Assembly: GCF_036039175.1 (NCBI RefSeq)
Contig: NZ_JAYXKP010000001.1
Span: 1-64,000, forward strand
DNA from: Marinilactibacillus sp036039175
GTDB lineage: Bacteria > Bacillota > Bacilli > Lactobacillales > Carnobacteriaceae_A
Length of the DNA: 64,000 nucleotides
Direction of reading: 5' to 3'
Shown piece after piece: positions 7,631-15,864 of this stretch. The notes under the pieces are model-generated. The model had not been told where the DNA came from. It worked only from the letters and a program-made list of their open reading frames with translations, and searched no databases. The translations under genes were made by a program, and so were the position numbers. Each line of letters starts with the position of its first letter. Position 1 is the stretch's first letter.

Positions 7631-8653
7631 ATGGAAAAACGTATTTTAGGAAGTTTGGCCTATGCTGCCATGGGAGATGCCATGGCAGCAGTAACAGAAA
7701 ATTTAACATTTGAGCAAATAAGAAAGAGATATGATGGTGGAGTAACGACTTTTGAAAAGCCAAGTGATACAGCCTTCGCTTTAGGAAACGAACCAGGGCA
7801 AGTAACGGATGATTTTTCGCAAATTTATCTCATTTTAAAAGAAGTACTAGCCTCAGATAAAAAAAGTATTTCAACCGACAATATCAAGCAGGCAATTATA
7901 AAGTGGTCGGATATGCCAGTCTACTTTAATCGTTTTGCTGGTCCGACAACAAGAAGCGCAATTGCGATGTATAAAGGTGAATCAAAAGAGATGAAACCAC
8001 TAGAAGGTGCGGTGACAGTTGATTATGCTTCAAAAGCCACAAATGGCGCAGCAATGAAAATAGCACCCGCAGGTTTATTAAACCCTGGGGACAAGGATAA
8101 AGCTATCCGTGATGCAATTGTTATTACTCGTGTGACACACGACAACCATTTAGCGATATCAGGAGCATCGGCTGTTGCTGCAGCGGTTAGCGAGTCACTT
8201 AAAGAGAATGTTGACTTTAGTGCAATTTTAGATGCTGGAGTGTATGGAGCACTAGAAGGCGAACGTTTAGGGAAAGAACTTTCTAGAACAGTTGCAGGTC
8301 CTAGTGTAGTCGAAAGAATTAAGCTAGCATTTGATATTGCTGATGGAAAAGGAACAAAAGAAGAAAAACTACTCAAATTCTACCAATTGATTGGTACAGG
8401 ACTCCATGTTGCCGAAGCCGTTCCTTGTGCCTTTGGGATCATCAAATTGAATATGAATAATCCTAAACAGGCAGTATTGGATGCAGTTAATATAGGATAT
8501 GATACGGATACTATCGCAACTATTGTCGGATCGATAGTTGGTTCCATGGCGGAGAAAAATTCTGATTTTTATGATATGATTAAATTTATAGAAGAAGCTA
8601 ATCAGTTCGAAATAACTAGATTGGCAAAAGAAATATCTATTCAAAAAGATTAA
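7631..8653 (+). CDS. ADP-ribosylglycohydrolase (DraG/ARH) family protein
   Basis: A 340-residue all-alpha protein of the DraG/ARH superfamily, metal enzymes that hydrolyse N- or O-linked ADP-ribose. Seen are the N-terminal LAYAAMGDAMAA, the metal-site TDDF (about residue 58-61), FAGPTTR, and the C-terminal GYDTDTIATIVGSIVGSMA, whose Asp-x-Asp supplies the remaining metal ligands. Close coupling to a PTS permease (1-nt gap) and a GntR regulator suggests it acts on an imported phosphorylated riboside or similar glycoside instead of on a protein; this is inference. E. coli has a comparable grouping in which YegU (same family) neighbours a nucleoside transporter, a sugar kinase and a GntR protein. 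Cytoplasmic, with no signal peptide. Confidence 0.85.
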   Translation: MEKRILGSLAYAAMGDAMAAVTENLTFEQIRKRYDGGVTTFEKPSDTAFALGNEPGQVTDDFSQIYLILKEVLASDKKSISTDNIKQAIIKWSDMPVYFNRFAGPTTRSAIAMYKGESKEMKPLEGAVTVDYASKATNGAAMKIAPAGLLNPGDKDKAIRDAIVITRVTHDNHLAISGASAVAAAVSESLKENVDFSAILDAGVYGALEGERLGKELSRTVAGPSVVERIKLAFDIADGKGTKEEKLLKFYQLIGTGLHVAEAVPCAFGIIKLNMNNPKQAVLDAVNIGYDTDTIATIVGSIVGSMAEKNSDFYDMIKFIEEANQFEITRLAKEISIQKD

Positions 8654-8672
8654 TCATAGAAAGAGGATTTGT

Positions 8673-9392
8673 ATGCGCGATTTTTCAGATACTCAAGAAC
8701 CTTTGTACAAACAAGTATATAAAGAAATATTGCAACAAATAACAAATAAGGAATATAAAGAAGGAGATATTCTTCCCTCCGAAAAAGAATTTCAAGATTT
8801 ATATAGCGTAAGTCGAGTAACCATTAGAAGAGCAATGGAAATTCTTCAAAATAATGGATACGTAAAAAAGAGTTCAGGAATTGGAACAGTCGTGATAAAC
8901 AACAAGCACGCGCTTCAATTAAAAAAAATCTCTAGTTTCAGTGAGGATAATTTAAATAGAAGTACGCTATCAAAGTTGGTATCATTTGAAATCATTGATG
9001 CGCCGACGAATGTTCAGTCGAAATTATTTTTGAACAAAGGTACTAGCGTTTATAAAATCGAACGTTTAAGGTATACAAATGGAGAAAAGGTAGGCTTTCA
9101 AAGATCTTATATTCCCACTAGTGAAGTAAAGATAGACCAAGAAGATTTATCTGCTTCTGATGCTTCACTCTATAAAATCTTTAAAGAAAATGACATTAAG
9201 CTGACTACTGCCAATGAAACGATTGAAGCGATGTTAGTTACGCCATTTCTTGAAGCACACTTAAGTCTTGAACCTGCTTCGCCCTTATTGTATATAGAAA
9301 GAATAGCTTTTGACGAAAAAAAGGGGATTGAATTAGCTGAAATTTATTATCGTGCTGATAGATATAAGTATCAAATACAGCTCGAAGGGTAA
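8673..9392 (+). CDS. GntR-family (HutC subfamily) transcriptional regulator
   Basis: A 239-residue regulator with a winged-helix domain at about 7-75 (LPSEKEFQDLYSVSRVTIRR is the diagnostic stretch; SSGIGTVV is the wing) and a UTRA effector domain at about 90-235. HutC-type repressors release DNA on binding a sugar phosphate or related metabolite. As the last gene of the EIIBC-ARH operon it probably autoregulates through the palindrome at 6142-6173. An AGAGGA ribosome binding site lies just ahead of the ATG. Confidence 0.88.
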   Translation: MRDFSDTQEPLYKQVYKEILQQITNKEYKEGDILPSEKEFQDLYSVSRVTIRRAMEILQNNGYVKKSSGIGTVVINNKHALQLKKISSFSEDNLNRSTLSKLVSFEIIDAPTNVQSKLFLNKGTSVYKIERLRYTNGEKVGFQRSYIPTSEVKIDQEDLSASDASLYKIFKENDIKLTTANETIEAMLVTPFLEAHLSLEPASPLLYIERIAFDEKKGIELAEIYYRADRYKYQIQLEG

Positions 9393-9780
9393 GCTATTTC
9401 GATGGCTAAAGGCTTATTTATAGGACTACTTCTTTCTTTAAGTAGATTTTATAATATCAGTTTAAAGGCGAGGCTGGATAGCAAACATTCAAAAAAGTTA
9501 AATTGAAAGAGTGCTTGACTATAAATTTTATTGTCGTTTACTAAAATATATTAATCATCTAAAAAAGTGTTGGGAAGAATGGATTGTACATTCTTTCCAA
9601 CACTTTTTTAGAATTTAGCATATCAAAATACAGTTATTTGTTTTGGTAAAGAAACTACGTGTATAAAAATATTGAGATAAAGGATTATCTTTTAAGACCA
9701 ATTTTAAATTATTACTGTTTTACTTAATAACGGGATAAAAAATACAAGCGATTTAAAATTAGTTCTAATTGTCAATCCAT
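9393..9780. other. Intergenic region between convergent genes
   Basis: It holds the terminator at 9561-9610. The rest is AT-rich with no credible coding frame. A sequence GCGATTTAAAA near 9748 resembles half of the cre-like sites elsewhere but is not next to a promoter. Confidence 0.6.
9561..9612 (+). terminator. Strong intrinsic terminator
   Basis: Arms 9561-9581 and 9589-9609 pair over about 21 bp, with core GTGTTGG/CCAACAC and terminal A6/T6, around a 7-nt loop. The right arm ends in a T-run. It ends the EIIBC-ARH-GntR operon. Confidence 0.85.
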
Positions 9781-10116
9781 CTAACCATTCTGCTTCTTAT
9801 AAATCCCGTAAAGTTGCGTTAAAACCATCGGATCTTTGATAGTCGTATCTAAAAAGTAGAGAATAGCATCAACGACTTTGGTATCGTTATTACTTTCAAT
9901 TATGTCTTTTAAGGCACTATTATAGTCATATAGATTGTCCAACATTCGGTGGTAATCATCAACGAAAATTCTAAACTGTTCATAATCTTTCAAAGCTTCT
10001 TTGGTCATCTCGTTTTTCTTATGAAGACTCATAACGTAAGTTTCTTTGGTTACATTGAGCTGCTTAACAAGAGATTCGATGTCGCGCTTTTCTTCATCAC
10101 TAAATTGTAAATGCAT
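9781..10116 (-). CDS. Small helical protein of unknown function
   Basis: I do not recognise this 111-residue protein. It is hydrophilic, rich in Lys, Asp and Glu and predicted mostly helical, with no signal peptide or membrane segment. The N-terminal region is short and charged; residues 30-100 look like two or three long helices. The ATG is supported by GGAGGA 7 nt upstream. It stands alone, convergent with the GntR operon. Confidence 0.65.
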   Translation of the reverse strand: MHLQFSDEEKRDIESLVKQLNVTKETYVMSLHKKNEMTKEALKDYEQFRIFVDDYHRMLDNLYDYNSALKDIIESNNDTKVVDAILYFLDTTIKDPMVLTQLYGIYKKQNG

Positions 10117-10590
10117 GATTCATTCCTCCAAACTAATGATCCATTTTTTCAACGTTTATATACTACAATTTCATTGCTCAATAGTAAACAATATAATTGT
10201 TATCTTATTTAAAAAATTGAAAAACTAATGATTCACTAATTAAACCTGCACAAACATTAAAAGCTTATATCATGATACTTTAATGAAAGAGTAATAGAAT
10301 TTTCTTTAAAGATTAGATGAATTAAACTGTACAACCAAATAGTTGATTTTTTCTATTTATAAAAAAATTATAACATTAAAAGAGCACATTCTATTATTTT
10401 CTACATAATTAAAGGATTATTTTTTTAAACTCTAACTACTCAGGTTTATAGTGTAAATGAAATAAGAGGAACGGTCTCTTAAACAACTAAATTTATTCTC
10501 TTTAAAAAGCATTTGATTATTCTTATAGCATTTAAATCGAAATTTTTGCATTGAGAGTTCAAAATGTTAAAATAAGCTTACTAATTTCAT
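10117..10590. other. Long AT-rich intergenic region
   Basis: About 470 nt between the divergent gene at 9781-10116 and the lipoprotein gene. Apart from the promoter at 10546-10573 I see no open frame with a ribosome binding site, no clear hairpin and no repeat. Confidence 0.6.
10546..10573 (+). promoter_or_regulatory. Probable sigma-A promoter of lipoprotein gene
   Basis: TTGCAT (10546-10551), a 16-nt spacer and TAAAAT (10568-10573), with the ribosome binding site GGGAGGGA starting 20 nt downstream. Confidence 0.5.
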
Positions 10591-11328
10591 TTGGGAGGGA
10601 TAGGTATCAAAGTTAAAAAGAGTAGCAATACATACAAAACAAAGCTCATGGGGCTCGTATTAGCAAGTGGATTGATGTTGGCGGCTTGTAGTATAGACGA
10701 TGGAGCTGTTGAAGAAGATGCAACTAATGCTGAGTCAACAGAATCGGTAGTGGATGCAGAAGAAGAATCTGAAGAGTCGTCAGGTGCTCAAGGTGCAATG
10801 TCAGATACCTTAAGTGGTGTGAAAAATCTTGAAGATGGTCAACATGTTGTCGGAGAAGATATACCTGCTGGGAGATACGTGATTACTGGGCAAGAGCCAG
10901 GGAATCTAATGATTGAAAATAACGAGAATAGAAATACGAGTATTATGGAAACATTAAATGATGAAGATGCCGATATGGGTGTTCCAAGTGTAACAGTCGA
11001 TTTGACAGAAGGCGATGAGATGGAATTAATGGGAATGGAGTTAACAACTTTCACACCAGTCAAAGAACGAACAAGGTCTGATGTATTAACGACAGGGACG
11101 TGGGACGTTGGAACAGATATTGAACCCGGTAGCTATGAAGTAACCACCACTGGATCTAAGAGTGGTAAGATTATGATATACGAAGGGATTGGGGAGTTAC
11201 CTTTAGTAGATCAACCAATAGATCCTCAAGGTGAACTGGGTCCAGAATCAGTGACTGTGGAACTAGAAGAAGGTCAGCAAGTCATTGTGAGTGTAAGTCC
11301 GGAGCTGTCTTTTGAAGCGAATGAATAA
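10591..11328 (+). CDS. Lipoprotein with acidic linker and two DIPAG/DIEPG-type repeats
   Basis: A lipoprotein of up to 245 residues. The signal has basic residues, the core MGLVLASGLM and the lipobox LAAC, giving a lipid-modified cysteine. An acidic Glu/Ser/Asp linker of about 35 residues is followed by two related beta-rich modules, one with VGEDIPAGRYVITG and one with VGTDIEPGSYEVTTTG, each followed by a MI(E/Y) strand. The start is unclear: the frame opens at TTG 10591, which overlaps the ribosome binding site GGGAGGGA (10593-10600), and there is no ATG, GTG or TTG at proper distance. An unusual start at ATC 10606 would give a normal MKVKK-like signal start. Function unknown; surface-located. 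Confidence 0.75.
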   Translation: MGGIGIKVKKSSNTYKTKLMGLVLASGLMLAACSIDDGAVEEDATNAESTESVVDAEEESEESSGAQGAMSDTLSGVKNLEDGQHVVGEDIPAGRYVITGQEPGNLMIENNENRNTSIMETLNDEDADMGVPSVTVDLTEGDEMELMGMELTTFTPVKERTRSDVLTTGTWDVGTDIEPGSYEVTTTGSKSGKIMIYEGIGELPLVDQPIDPQGELGPESVTVELEEGQQVIVSVSPELSFEANE

Positions 11329-11345
11329 GATGTTTTAACTTAGTG

Positions 11346-11380
11346 GAGAATCATCCAATTGAGGATGGTTCTCTATTTTA
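11346..11380 (+). terminator. Intrinsic terminator
   Basis: Arms 11346-11356 (GAGAATCATCC) and 11363-11373 (GGATGGTTCTC) pair over 11 bp with one G-U, loop of 6 nt, followed by TATTTTA. Confidence 0.75.
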
Positions 11381-11500
11381 CGTACATCAGTATTTCAGTC
11401 AATTAAATATTGATAACAGAGATTGAATTAGCTTTGTAACGAGCTTTAGACTAGTGTAAACTGTACTATAGAAAGATATCAAAGAAAATCGATAAATCGT

Positions 11501-11551
11501 TCGGTATGTAAAGAATTGAATCGCAGTTTAATATGAATGCGAACATACCGA
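11501..11551. repeat. Inverted repeat upstream of the 536-residue protein gene
   Basis: TCGGTATGT (11501-11509) and ACATACCGA (11543-11551) are perfect 9-bp arms separated by 33 nt, ending 25 nt before the start codon. This could be a two-site operator or an RNA stem in the leader. No regulator is linked. Confidence 0.4.
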
Positions 11552-11576
11552 TTTAATTGGAAAAGGATGGCAGTAC

Positions 11577-13187
11577 ATGAGATTTCACGGAACAAACAAA
11601 TTATTAGCAACACTCAAAAAGAGTACAAAATTAAGCGGCAAGGATGCCTTTTCTATTGAACCTGTTGAAACAGATACAAAAGATCTGGACGAACTTTTTG
11701 ACTGGCATGCTTCAATGATTGAAGTAGACGAAGACTATATTGTAACCTTCGTCAATGATCTTACGCAATTGCCGGTAATCATTGGACCATTGTCTTTAGA
11801 AGACGTTTCGGATAGTTTTGAACTGTTTAAAAAACAACTACAAACGATGATGCAAAAACAACATTTCGGAGATTCAGAGATTCAAACGTATTTAGAAAGT
11901 GTCGACAACCCTACAGTAACAAAATCCATTAGTCGTGCGAAGCTTGGACCATTAAGTGCCGTTACGAGTGATACCAACGCGCGTATCAAAGAGCTGGGTT
12001 CGAATACTATTGATACGTCTTTATTATCTGAAGAACTAAGTGAAGTACCACGAATCAAAGATGGTGAAGTTTCAATGCCAATAGAAAACTGGTTTGATGC
12101 ATGGGTAGAACGCTCTGATGATCAAACTTTTAGTGATTTCAGTGAGAAGTTCGATGAGCAATGGATTCCGGCACTGAACGATCCTTCACAGGAACACTGG
12201 AGTAAGCTTTATGATCAAATTGATCAAGTTTCTGCAATGAAACCATGGGAAAACTTTTCCGATAACGAATGGATTGCAGTGCAGCATCCAGAAACAAAAG
12301 AATGGACTTACTGCACAATTATGGGAAATGATGGTAGCTTTAAAGGTATCGGCTTATTTACCGGTCGAGACGGATTAAATAGCTTGTATACGATTTATGA
12401 TCAAGAGAACAATCTTCCAGATTATCTATCGCATACAAAACAAGATGGGATCATTATCTCATATTTGGATCAGGAAGAAGATTTAGATCAAGATAATGCA
12501 GACCGACTAGCGAAAATGGATCGACTGCAATCAAACGGTTCACTAAAGCCTGAGGTTATGAAACATACCCCGGGATTTATACCTTGGGCAATTCTTTCAG
12601 ATGAAGAAGTAGAGTGGTCAACTCAAGTCATTGAGCAGATGTTAATCGTACTCAAAGAGTCTGAGGGACAGACACTACCAGGTGTTATGGGTGGCCACAT
12701 AATGGGCCGTTGTCTAGTTGAGAACCAGTGGATTACCGAAGAACACGTTTTACCGGAGCAGAACCAAATCGCTGAAACCAAAGAAAAAGAACGCTTTAAA
12801 AATGATATCGCCGTTCACCAAATCAAACGAGCGCCAAAAGCTAAAAATACGGTCGTGCTTGATGTTGCTTACACAAAATCAGTGATTCAAGAACATCCTC
12901 ATGAAAGACCTTTTTATCCGATGTTAGTTCTTGGGATTGAAAGAGGTAATGGGATGGTCTTGGACGTCAAACCTTTTTCTAATGCAAGTGAAATGAAGCA
13001 GATCGTACAGAAATGTTTAATGGATATCTGTTCTAAAGGGAAACCAAAAGAAGTTCTCGTTAGAAAAAACAGTATTGAGTGGATTATTGAAGATTTTTGT
13101 GAGAAAACCAATATCAAATTGAAAACTGTCGATCGGTTAGAAGAAGTTGAAGCCGTTATGAAAGAGATTCACGACGAACAAATTTAA
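11577..13187 (+). CDS. Multidomain protein of unknown function (DUF6933-like N-terminus, DUF6930-like C-terminus)
   Basis: A 536-residue cytoplasmic protein with three apparent regions. Residues 1-130 (FHGTNKLLATLKK, LFDWHAS, FVNDLTQLPVIIGPL) resemble the DUF6933 family. A middle region around 225-420 includes WIAVQHPETKEWTYCTIMG and a long acidic stretch. The C-terminal ~120 residues (VLDVAYTKSVIQ, RPFYPMLVLGIERGNGMVLD) resemble DUF6930/DUF7309-type domains, which are linked to SEC-C or plasmid-type proteins. These family names are from memory and untested. No catalytic motif is evident. AAAGGATGG precedes the ATG. The gene is flanked by terminator and CpsB-like gene, with no obvious operon partner. 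Confidence 0.7.
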   Translation: MRFHGTNKLLATLKKSTKLSGKDAFSIEPVETDTKDLDELFDWHASMIEVDEDYIVTFVNDLTQLPVIIGPLSLEDVSDSFELFKKQLQTMMQKQHFGDSEIQTYLESVDNPTVTKSISRAKLGPLSAVTSDTNARIKELGSNTIDTSLLSEELSEVPRIKDGEVSMPIENWFDAWVERSDDQTFSDFSEKFDEQWIPALNDPSQEHWSKLYDQIDQVSAMKPWENFSDNEWIAVQHPETKEWTYCTIMGNDGSFKGIGLFTGRDGLNSLYTIYDQENNLPDYLSHTKQDGIIISYLDQEEDLDQDNADRLAKMDRLQSNGSLKPEVMKHTPGFIPWAILSDEEVEWSTQVIEQMLIVLKESEGQTLPGVMGGHIMGRCLVENQWITEEHVLPEQNQIAETKEKERFKNDIAVHQIKRAPKAKNTVVLDVAYTKSVIQEHPHERPFYPMLVLGIERGNGMVLDVKPFSNASEMKQIVQKCLMDICSKGKPKEVLVRKNSIEWIIEDFCEKTNIKLKTVDRLEEVEAVMKEIHDEQI

Positions 13188-13305
13188 AGGCAATTGGATT
13201 AAATCTAGGGATTAATCTTTTCTTAATGAGACTAGTGTATAGTAAGCTATACTTAAATAAGTATCGTTTACTTAATGGTAAGCTAACTTTAGAAGGAGTG
13301 ATCAG

Positions 13306-14073
13306 ATGATTGATTTACACAGCCACATTTTACCAGGAGTAGATGATGGAGCTAAAAACTTAGAAGAATCTCTGGATATGGCCCGTTTAGCTGTTGAAGA
13401 GGGAATCACTCACTTACTAGCAACGCCACATCATATGAACCGCGACTGGATGAATGAAAAAAGCAAAGTTTTGACGATGGTGAAAGAATTACAAGAAGAA
13501 ATTGACCGTGAAGGGATTCCGTTAACGTTGTTTCCTGGTCAAGAAATTCGTATCTATGGGGATATTTTAGAAGATATCAAAAAGGATCAGCTATTATTCA
13601 CCGATGAACTGCAGCAATATATGCTGATCGAATTTCCAACTTCTTCTATTCCAACCTACACAGAGCGTTTGTTTTATGATTTGCAGTCAAATGGGAAAAC
13701 ACCAGTCATCGTTCACCCAGAGCGTAACCGTATGATTTTAGAAGACCCAGATAAATTGAAAGAATTGGTTGAACACGGAGCATTAGCACAATTAACAGCT
13801 GCTAGTTATACTGGTGGATTTGGAAAAGAAATCAAGAAGCTGAGTAAGCAATTGATTGACGCCAATCTTGTTCATTTTATTGCTTCTGACGCGCATAACA
13901 CAGGTAACAGAGCTTTCCATATGAAAGAAGCACATGACCTAATCATCAAAGATTATGGTCGCCGCAAATGGCACGAGTTCCACCAGACAACAAAAGATCT
14001 GATTAATGGAGATGTCATTATCCCAGCAACACCTACGAGTGTAGCAAAGAAGAAATTTTTCGGATTATTCTAG
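13306..14073 (+). CDS. PHP-family protein-tyrosine phosphatase (CpsB/YwqE type)
   Basis: A 255-residue metal-dependent phosphatase of the PHP fold. The hallmark MIDLHSHILPGVDDGAKN opens the protein; ATPHH (about 42-46), GQEIRI, IVHPERNR and the C-terminal IASDAHN supply the remaining metal-binding His and Asp residues. Family members dephosphorylate the tyrosine-rich tail of CpsD/YwqD kinases to control polysaccharide export. Here it is an orphan: no kinase, CpsC-type modulator or glycosyltransferase lies nearby, so its kinase partner is probably elsewhere. GAAGGAG precedes the ATG. It ends before a strong terminator. Confidence 0.88.
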   Translation: MIDLHSHILPGVDDGAKNLEESLDMARLAVEEGITHLLATPHHMNRDWMNEKSKVLTMVKELQEEIDREGIPLTLFPGQEIRIYGDILEDIKKDQLLFTDELQQYMLIEFPTSSIPTYTERLFYDLQSNGKTPVIVHPERNRMILEDPDKLKELVEHGALAQLTAASYTGGFGKEIKKLSKQLIDANLVHFIASDAHNTGNRAFHMKEAHDLIIKDYGRRKWHEFHQTTKDLINGDVIIPATPTSVAKKKFFGLF

Positions 14074-14090
14074 TAATACATTTTTCTTAT

Positions 14091-14136
14091 GAACGCATGA
14101 GTATACTTATAGAGTATGCTTGTGTGTTCTTTTATT
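14091..14136 (+). terminator. Intrinsic terminator with 16-bp stem
   Basis: Arms 14091-14106 and 14114-14129 pair completely with four G-U pairs (left arm begins GAACGCATG; right arm ends GTGTGTTC), followed by TTTTATTT. Its position rules out the most upstream in-frame start (14116) for the next gene. Confidence 0.75.
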
Positions 14137-14202
14137 TACTTGAGAAGTGTTTTTGAAAGGGGTATCATGTATTTGAAATCTCAAAAAGAAAAGGGGAGTA
14201 AT

Positions 14203-15105
14203 ATGGACTGTTACTTATTTGTTCACTTTGTCGGGGAACAAAACAATCAAGAGCAAGTGTTCTTTAGTGTGAGTGAAGACGGCTTACACTGGAAAGATTT
14301 AAATGGAGGCCAAGCTGTTTTAGAGTCAAATATTGGCGAAAAAGGGGTGCGAGATCCTTTTATCATTAAAGATGACAATCAGGAAAAGTATTATTTGATT
14401 GCGACGGATTTGAAAATGGAATCTAAAAAAGACTGGAAAAAAGCTCAATATGAAGGTAGTAAAGAGATCATTGTTTGGGAAAGTGAAGACTTAGTGAACT
14501 GGTCCGAAGAAAGAGCGGTTAAAGTAGGAACAGACTCAGTAGGATGTGTTTGGGCACCAGAAGCCATTTATGATTCTGAGAGAGAAGCATTTCTTTTGTT
14601 TTTTGCTTCAATGGTAAAAGAAGCGGCTGACCCAGCTCCTAAACAAAAAATCTATGCTACGTATACAAAAGATTTCACAACTGTGGAAACAACAGTGAAA
14701 TACATAGAAAGAGAAAATCATATTATTGATACCAATATCATTGAACATAACGGTATCTACTATCGCTTCTCAAAAGATGAAACAACGAAAACGATTATGA
14801 TGGAGCGTGGCTTATCGCTAGATAAAGAATCTTTTCAAAAATTAGACACACCAGTATTGGATCAATTATATGGACTAGAAGGACCTGAGTGTTACCAGTT
14901 ACCGAGTGGGGAATGGTGCTTGATTGCAGATCAGTTCAGCAAAGGCCTTGGATATTTACCTATTATTATCCCAGATTTAGAACGTCCTGAAATGATAGTG
15001 CTGAACCCTAGTGAGTATGATATGGGAGAAACTCGAAAAAGGCATGGCGGTGTTATTAGAATATCTGACGAAGAATATAAAAGATTGGTAAAAAATTTTG
15101 CTTAG
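14203..15105 (+). CDS. GH43-like beta-propeller glycoside hydrolase
   Basis: A 300-residue protein with the five-bladed propeller pattern of GH43-type arabinosidases and xylosidases. Blade features are YLFVHFVGE near the N-terminus, GVRDPFIIKDD (the Arg-Asp-Pro turn carrying a conserved Asp), VWAPEAIYD, and LEGPECYQL, where the Glu is a candidate general acid. No signal peptide, so it is cytoplasmic and would act on imported oligosaccharides. The frame extends upstream to 14116, but that region is the terminator; the ATG at 14203 has GGGGAG 4 nt upstream. ATG 14167 also has a purine-rich site and cannot be excluded. Exact substrate not predictable. Confidence 0.75.
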   Translation: MDCYLFVHFVGEQNNQEQVFFSVSEDGLHWKDLNGGQAVLESNIGEKGVRDPFIIKDDNQEKYYLIATDLKMESKKDWKKAQYEGSKEIIVWESEDLVNWSEERAVKVGTDSVGCVWAPEAIYDSEREAFLLFFASMVKEAADPAPKQKIYATYTKDFTTVETTVKYIERENHIIDTNIIEHNGIYYRFSKDETTKTIMMERGLSLDKESFQKLDTPVLDQLYGLEGPECYQLPSGEWCLIADQFSKGLGYLPIIIPDLERPEMIVLNPSEYDMGETRKRHGGVIRISDEEYKRLVKNFA

Positions 15106-15200
15106 AATTTATTGTATGATTTGAACCTCTTTGAAGTAGGTAGAAAGAAACTGACGTTAGATTTTATTTTTAATATGATCACTAAAAGGAGGCCTAGTAA

Positions 15201-15401
15201 ATGAAGAAAATTAAGATTGAAACGAGTAACAAAACAGTTAAAAGTAGTATCAGCAAACTGAAAATATCTGTACTTGCGAAAAGAATTAATCCGAAAATTT
15301 CTACTGATTCTAGGCGCAAACGACCTAGAAACCTCATGGAAAAAGAAATGCTTTTACGTTGGGAAAAAGAGCGTAATTGTGTGAAAATAGGTAAAATATA
15401 A
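15201..15401 (+). CDS. Small basic protein of unknown function (66 residues)
   Basis: A 66-residue, strongly basic frame (ISKLKISVLAKRINPK, then DSRRKRPRN) with an excellent ribosome binding site (AAAGGAGG at 15185-15192) and its own terminator just after the stop. The charge resembles small nucleic-acid-binding proteins, but no family is recognised. The antisense 77-codon frame has no such start signal. It stands between the GH43 gene and a convergent EIIB gene. Confidence 0.6.
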   Translation: MKKIKIETSNKTVKSSISKLKISVLAKRINPKISTDSRRKRPRNLMEKEMLLRWEKERNCVKIGKI

Positions 15402-15415
15402 TTAAACTTAAATTT

Positions 15416-15462
15416 AAAAGGATTCAATCATCCATATCGGGTGATTGAATCCTTTTTTATTT
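15416..15462. terminator. Strong bidirectional terminator
   Basis: Arms 15416-15430 (AAAAGGATTCAATCA) and 15442-15456 form 15 pairs, extended by two or three in the loop, with A-runs and T-runs on the two sides. It serves the small basic gene and the convergent EIIB gene. Confidence 0.85.
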
Positions 15463-15477
15463 TTTTAATTAAAACGC

Positions 15478-15789
15478 TTATTTCACTAACCCTAATGCTG
15501 TATCCAGTATAGCTTCTCCATCCATATGTTCAAAGTCACGCATATCAATGATTTCTACAGGAATATTTTTGCTTGCAACTTTTTCTTGTAATTGGTCTTT
15601 TAAGAATTTAACTTGAGGTCCGAGTAATAGTACATCGATCTCTTTAGTGGACAGGTAACCATCTGCTTCGTTAGGTGATACTGCAAAAATATCAGCTTCT
15701 ACTCCTTTTTCTTCTGCGGCTTTCTGCATATTCGATACTAACATACTTGTGCTGACACCAGCTGTACAAACTAACATAATCGTTTTCAT
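15478..15789 (-). CDS. Orphan PTS EIIB, lactose/cellobiose family
   Basis: A 103-residue phosphocarrier domain. The N-terminal MKTIMLVCTAGVSTSMLV holds the phospho-acceptor Cys8 and its P-loop; the rest (DVLLLGPQVKFLKDQL) is typical of CelA/ChbB. It transfers phosphate from EIIA to the sugar bound by a Lac/Cel-family EIIC. No EIIA or EIIC accompanies it, yet two EIICs of its family (4374-5609 and 37736-39031) lack any EIIB beside them. It may serve one or both. GGGGAGAG lies 7 nt before the ATG, and a perfect cre site lies 61 nt upstream. Confidence 0.88.
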   Translation of the reverse strand: MKTIMLVCTAGVSTSMLVSNMQKAAEEKGVEADIFAVSPNEADGYLSTKEIDVLLLGPQVKFLKDQLQEKVASKNIPVEIIDMRDFEHMDGEAILDTALGLVK

Positions 15790-15849
15790 TGGACATCTCT
15801 CCCCTTTGAGTTAAATGAGTTAGGTGTATCAAGATAGTTATCATCTATA

Positions 15850-15864
15850 TTGAAAGCGTTTACT
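15850..15864. promoter_or_regulatory. cre site (CcpA)
   Basis: TTGAAAGCGTTTACT matches WTGNAANCGNWNNCW at every position. It lies 61 nt upstream of the EIIB start codon on the other strand, so EIIB is probably catabolite-controlled. Confidence 0.7.

Noticed and set aside
8023..8644. Two minus-strand frames across the ARH-family gene
   Set aside because: Both lie wholly within the well-supported plus-strand gene and lack ribosome binding sites.
14116..14202. N-terminal extension of the GH43 gene
   Set aside because: The frame passes through the terminator of the preceding gene, and a better ribosome binding site stands before ATG 14203.
15194..15427. 77-codon hydrophobic minus-strand frame
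   Set aside because: It is antisense to the 66-residue gene, starts inside a terminator arm and has no ribosome binding site.
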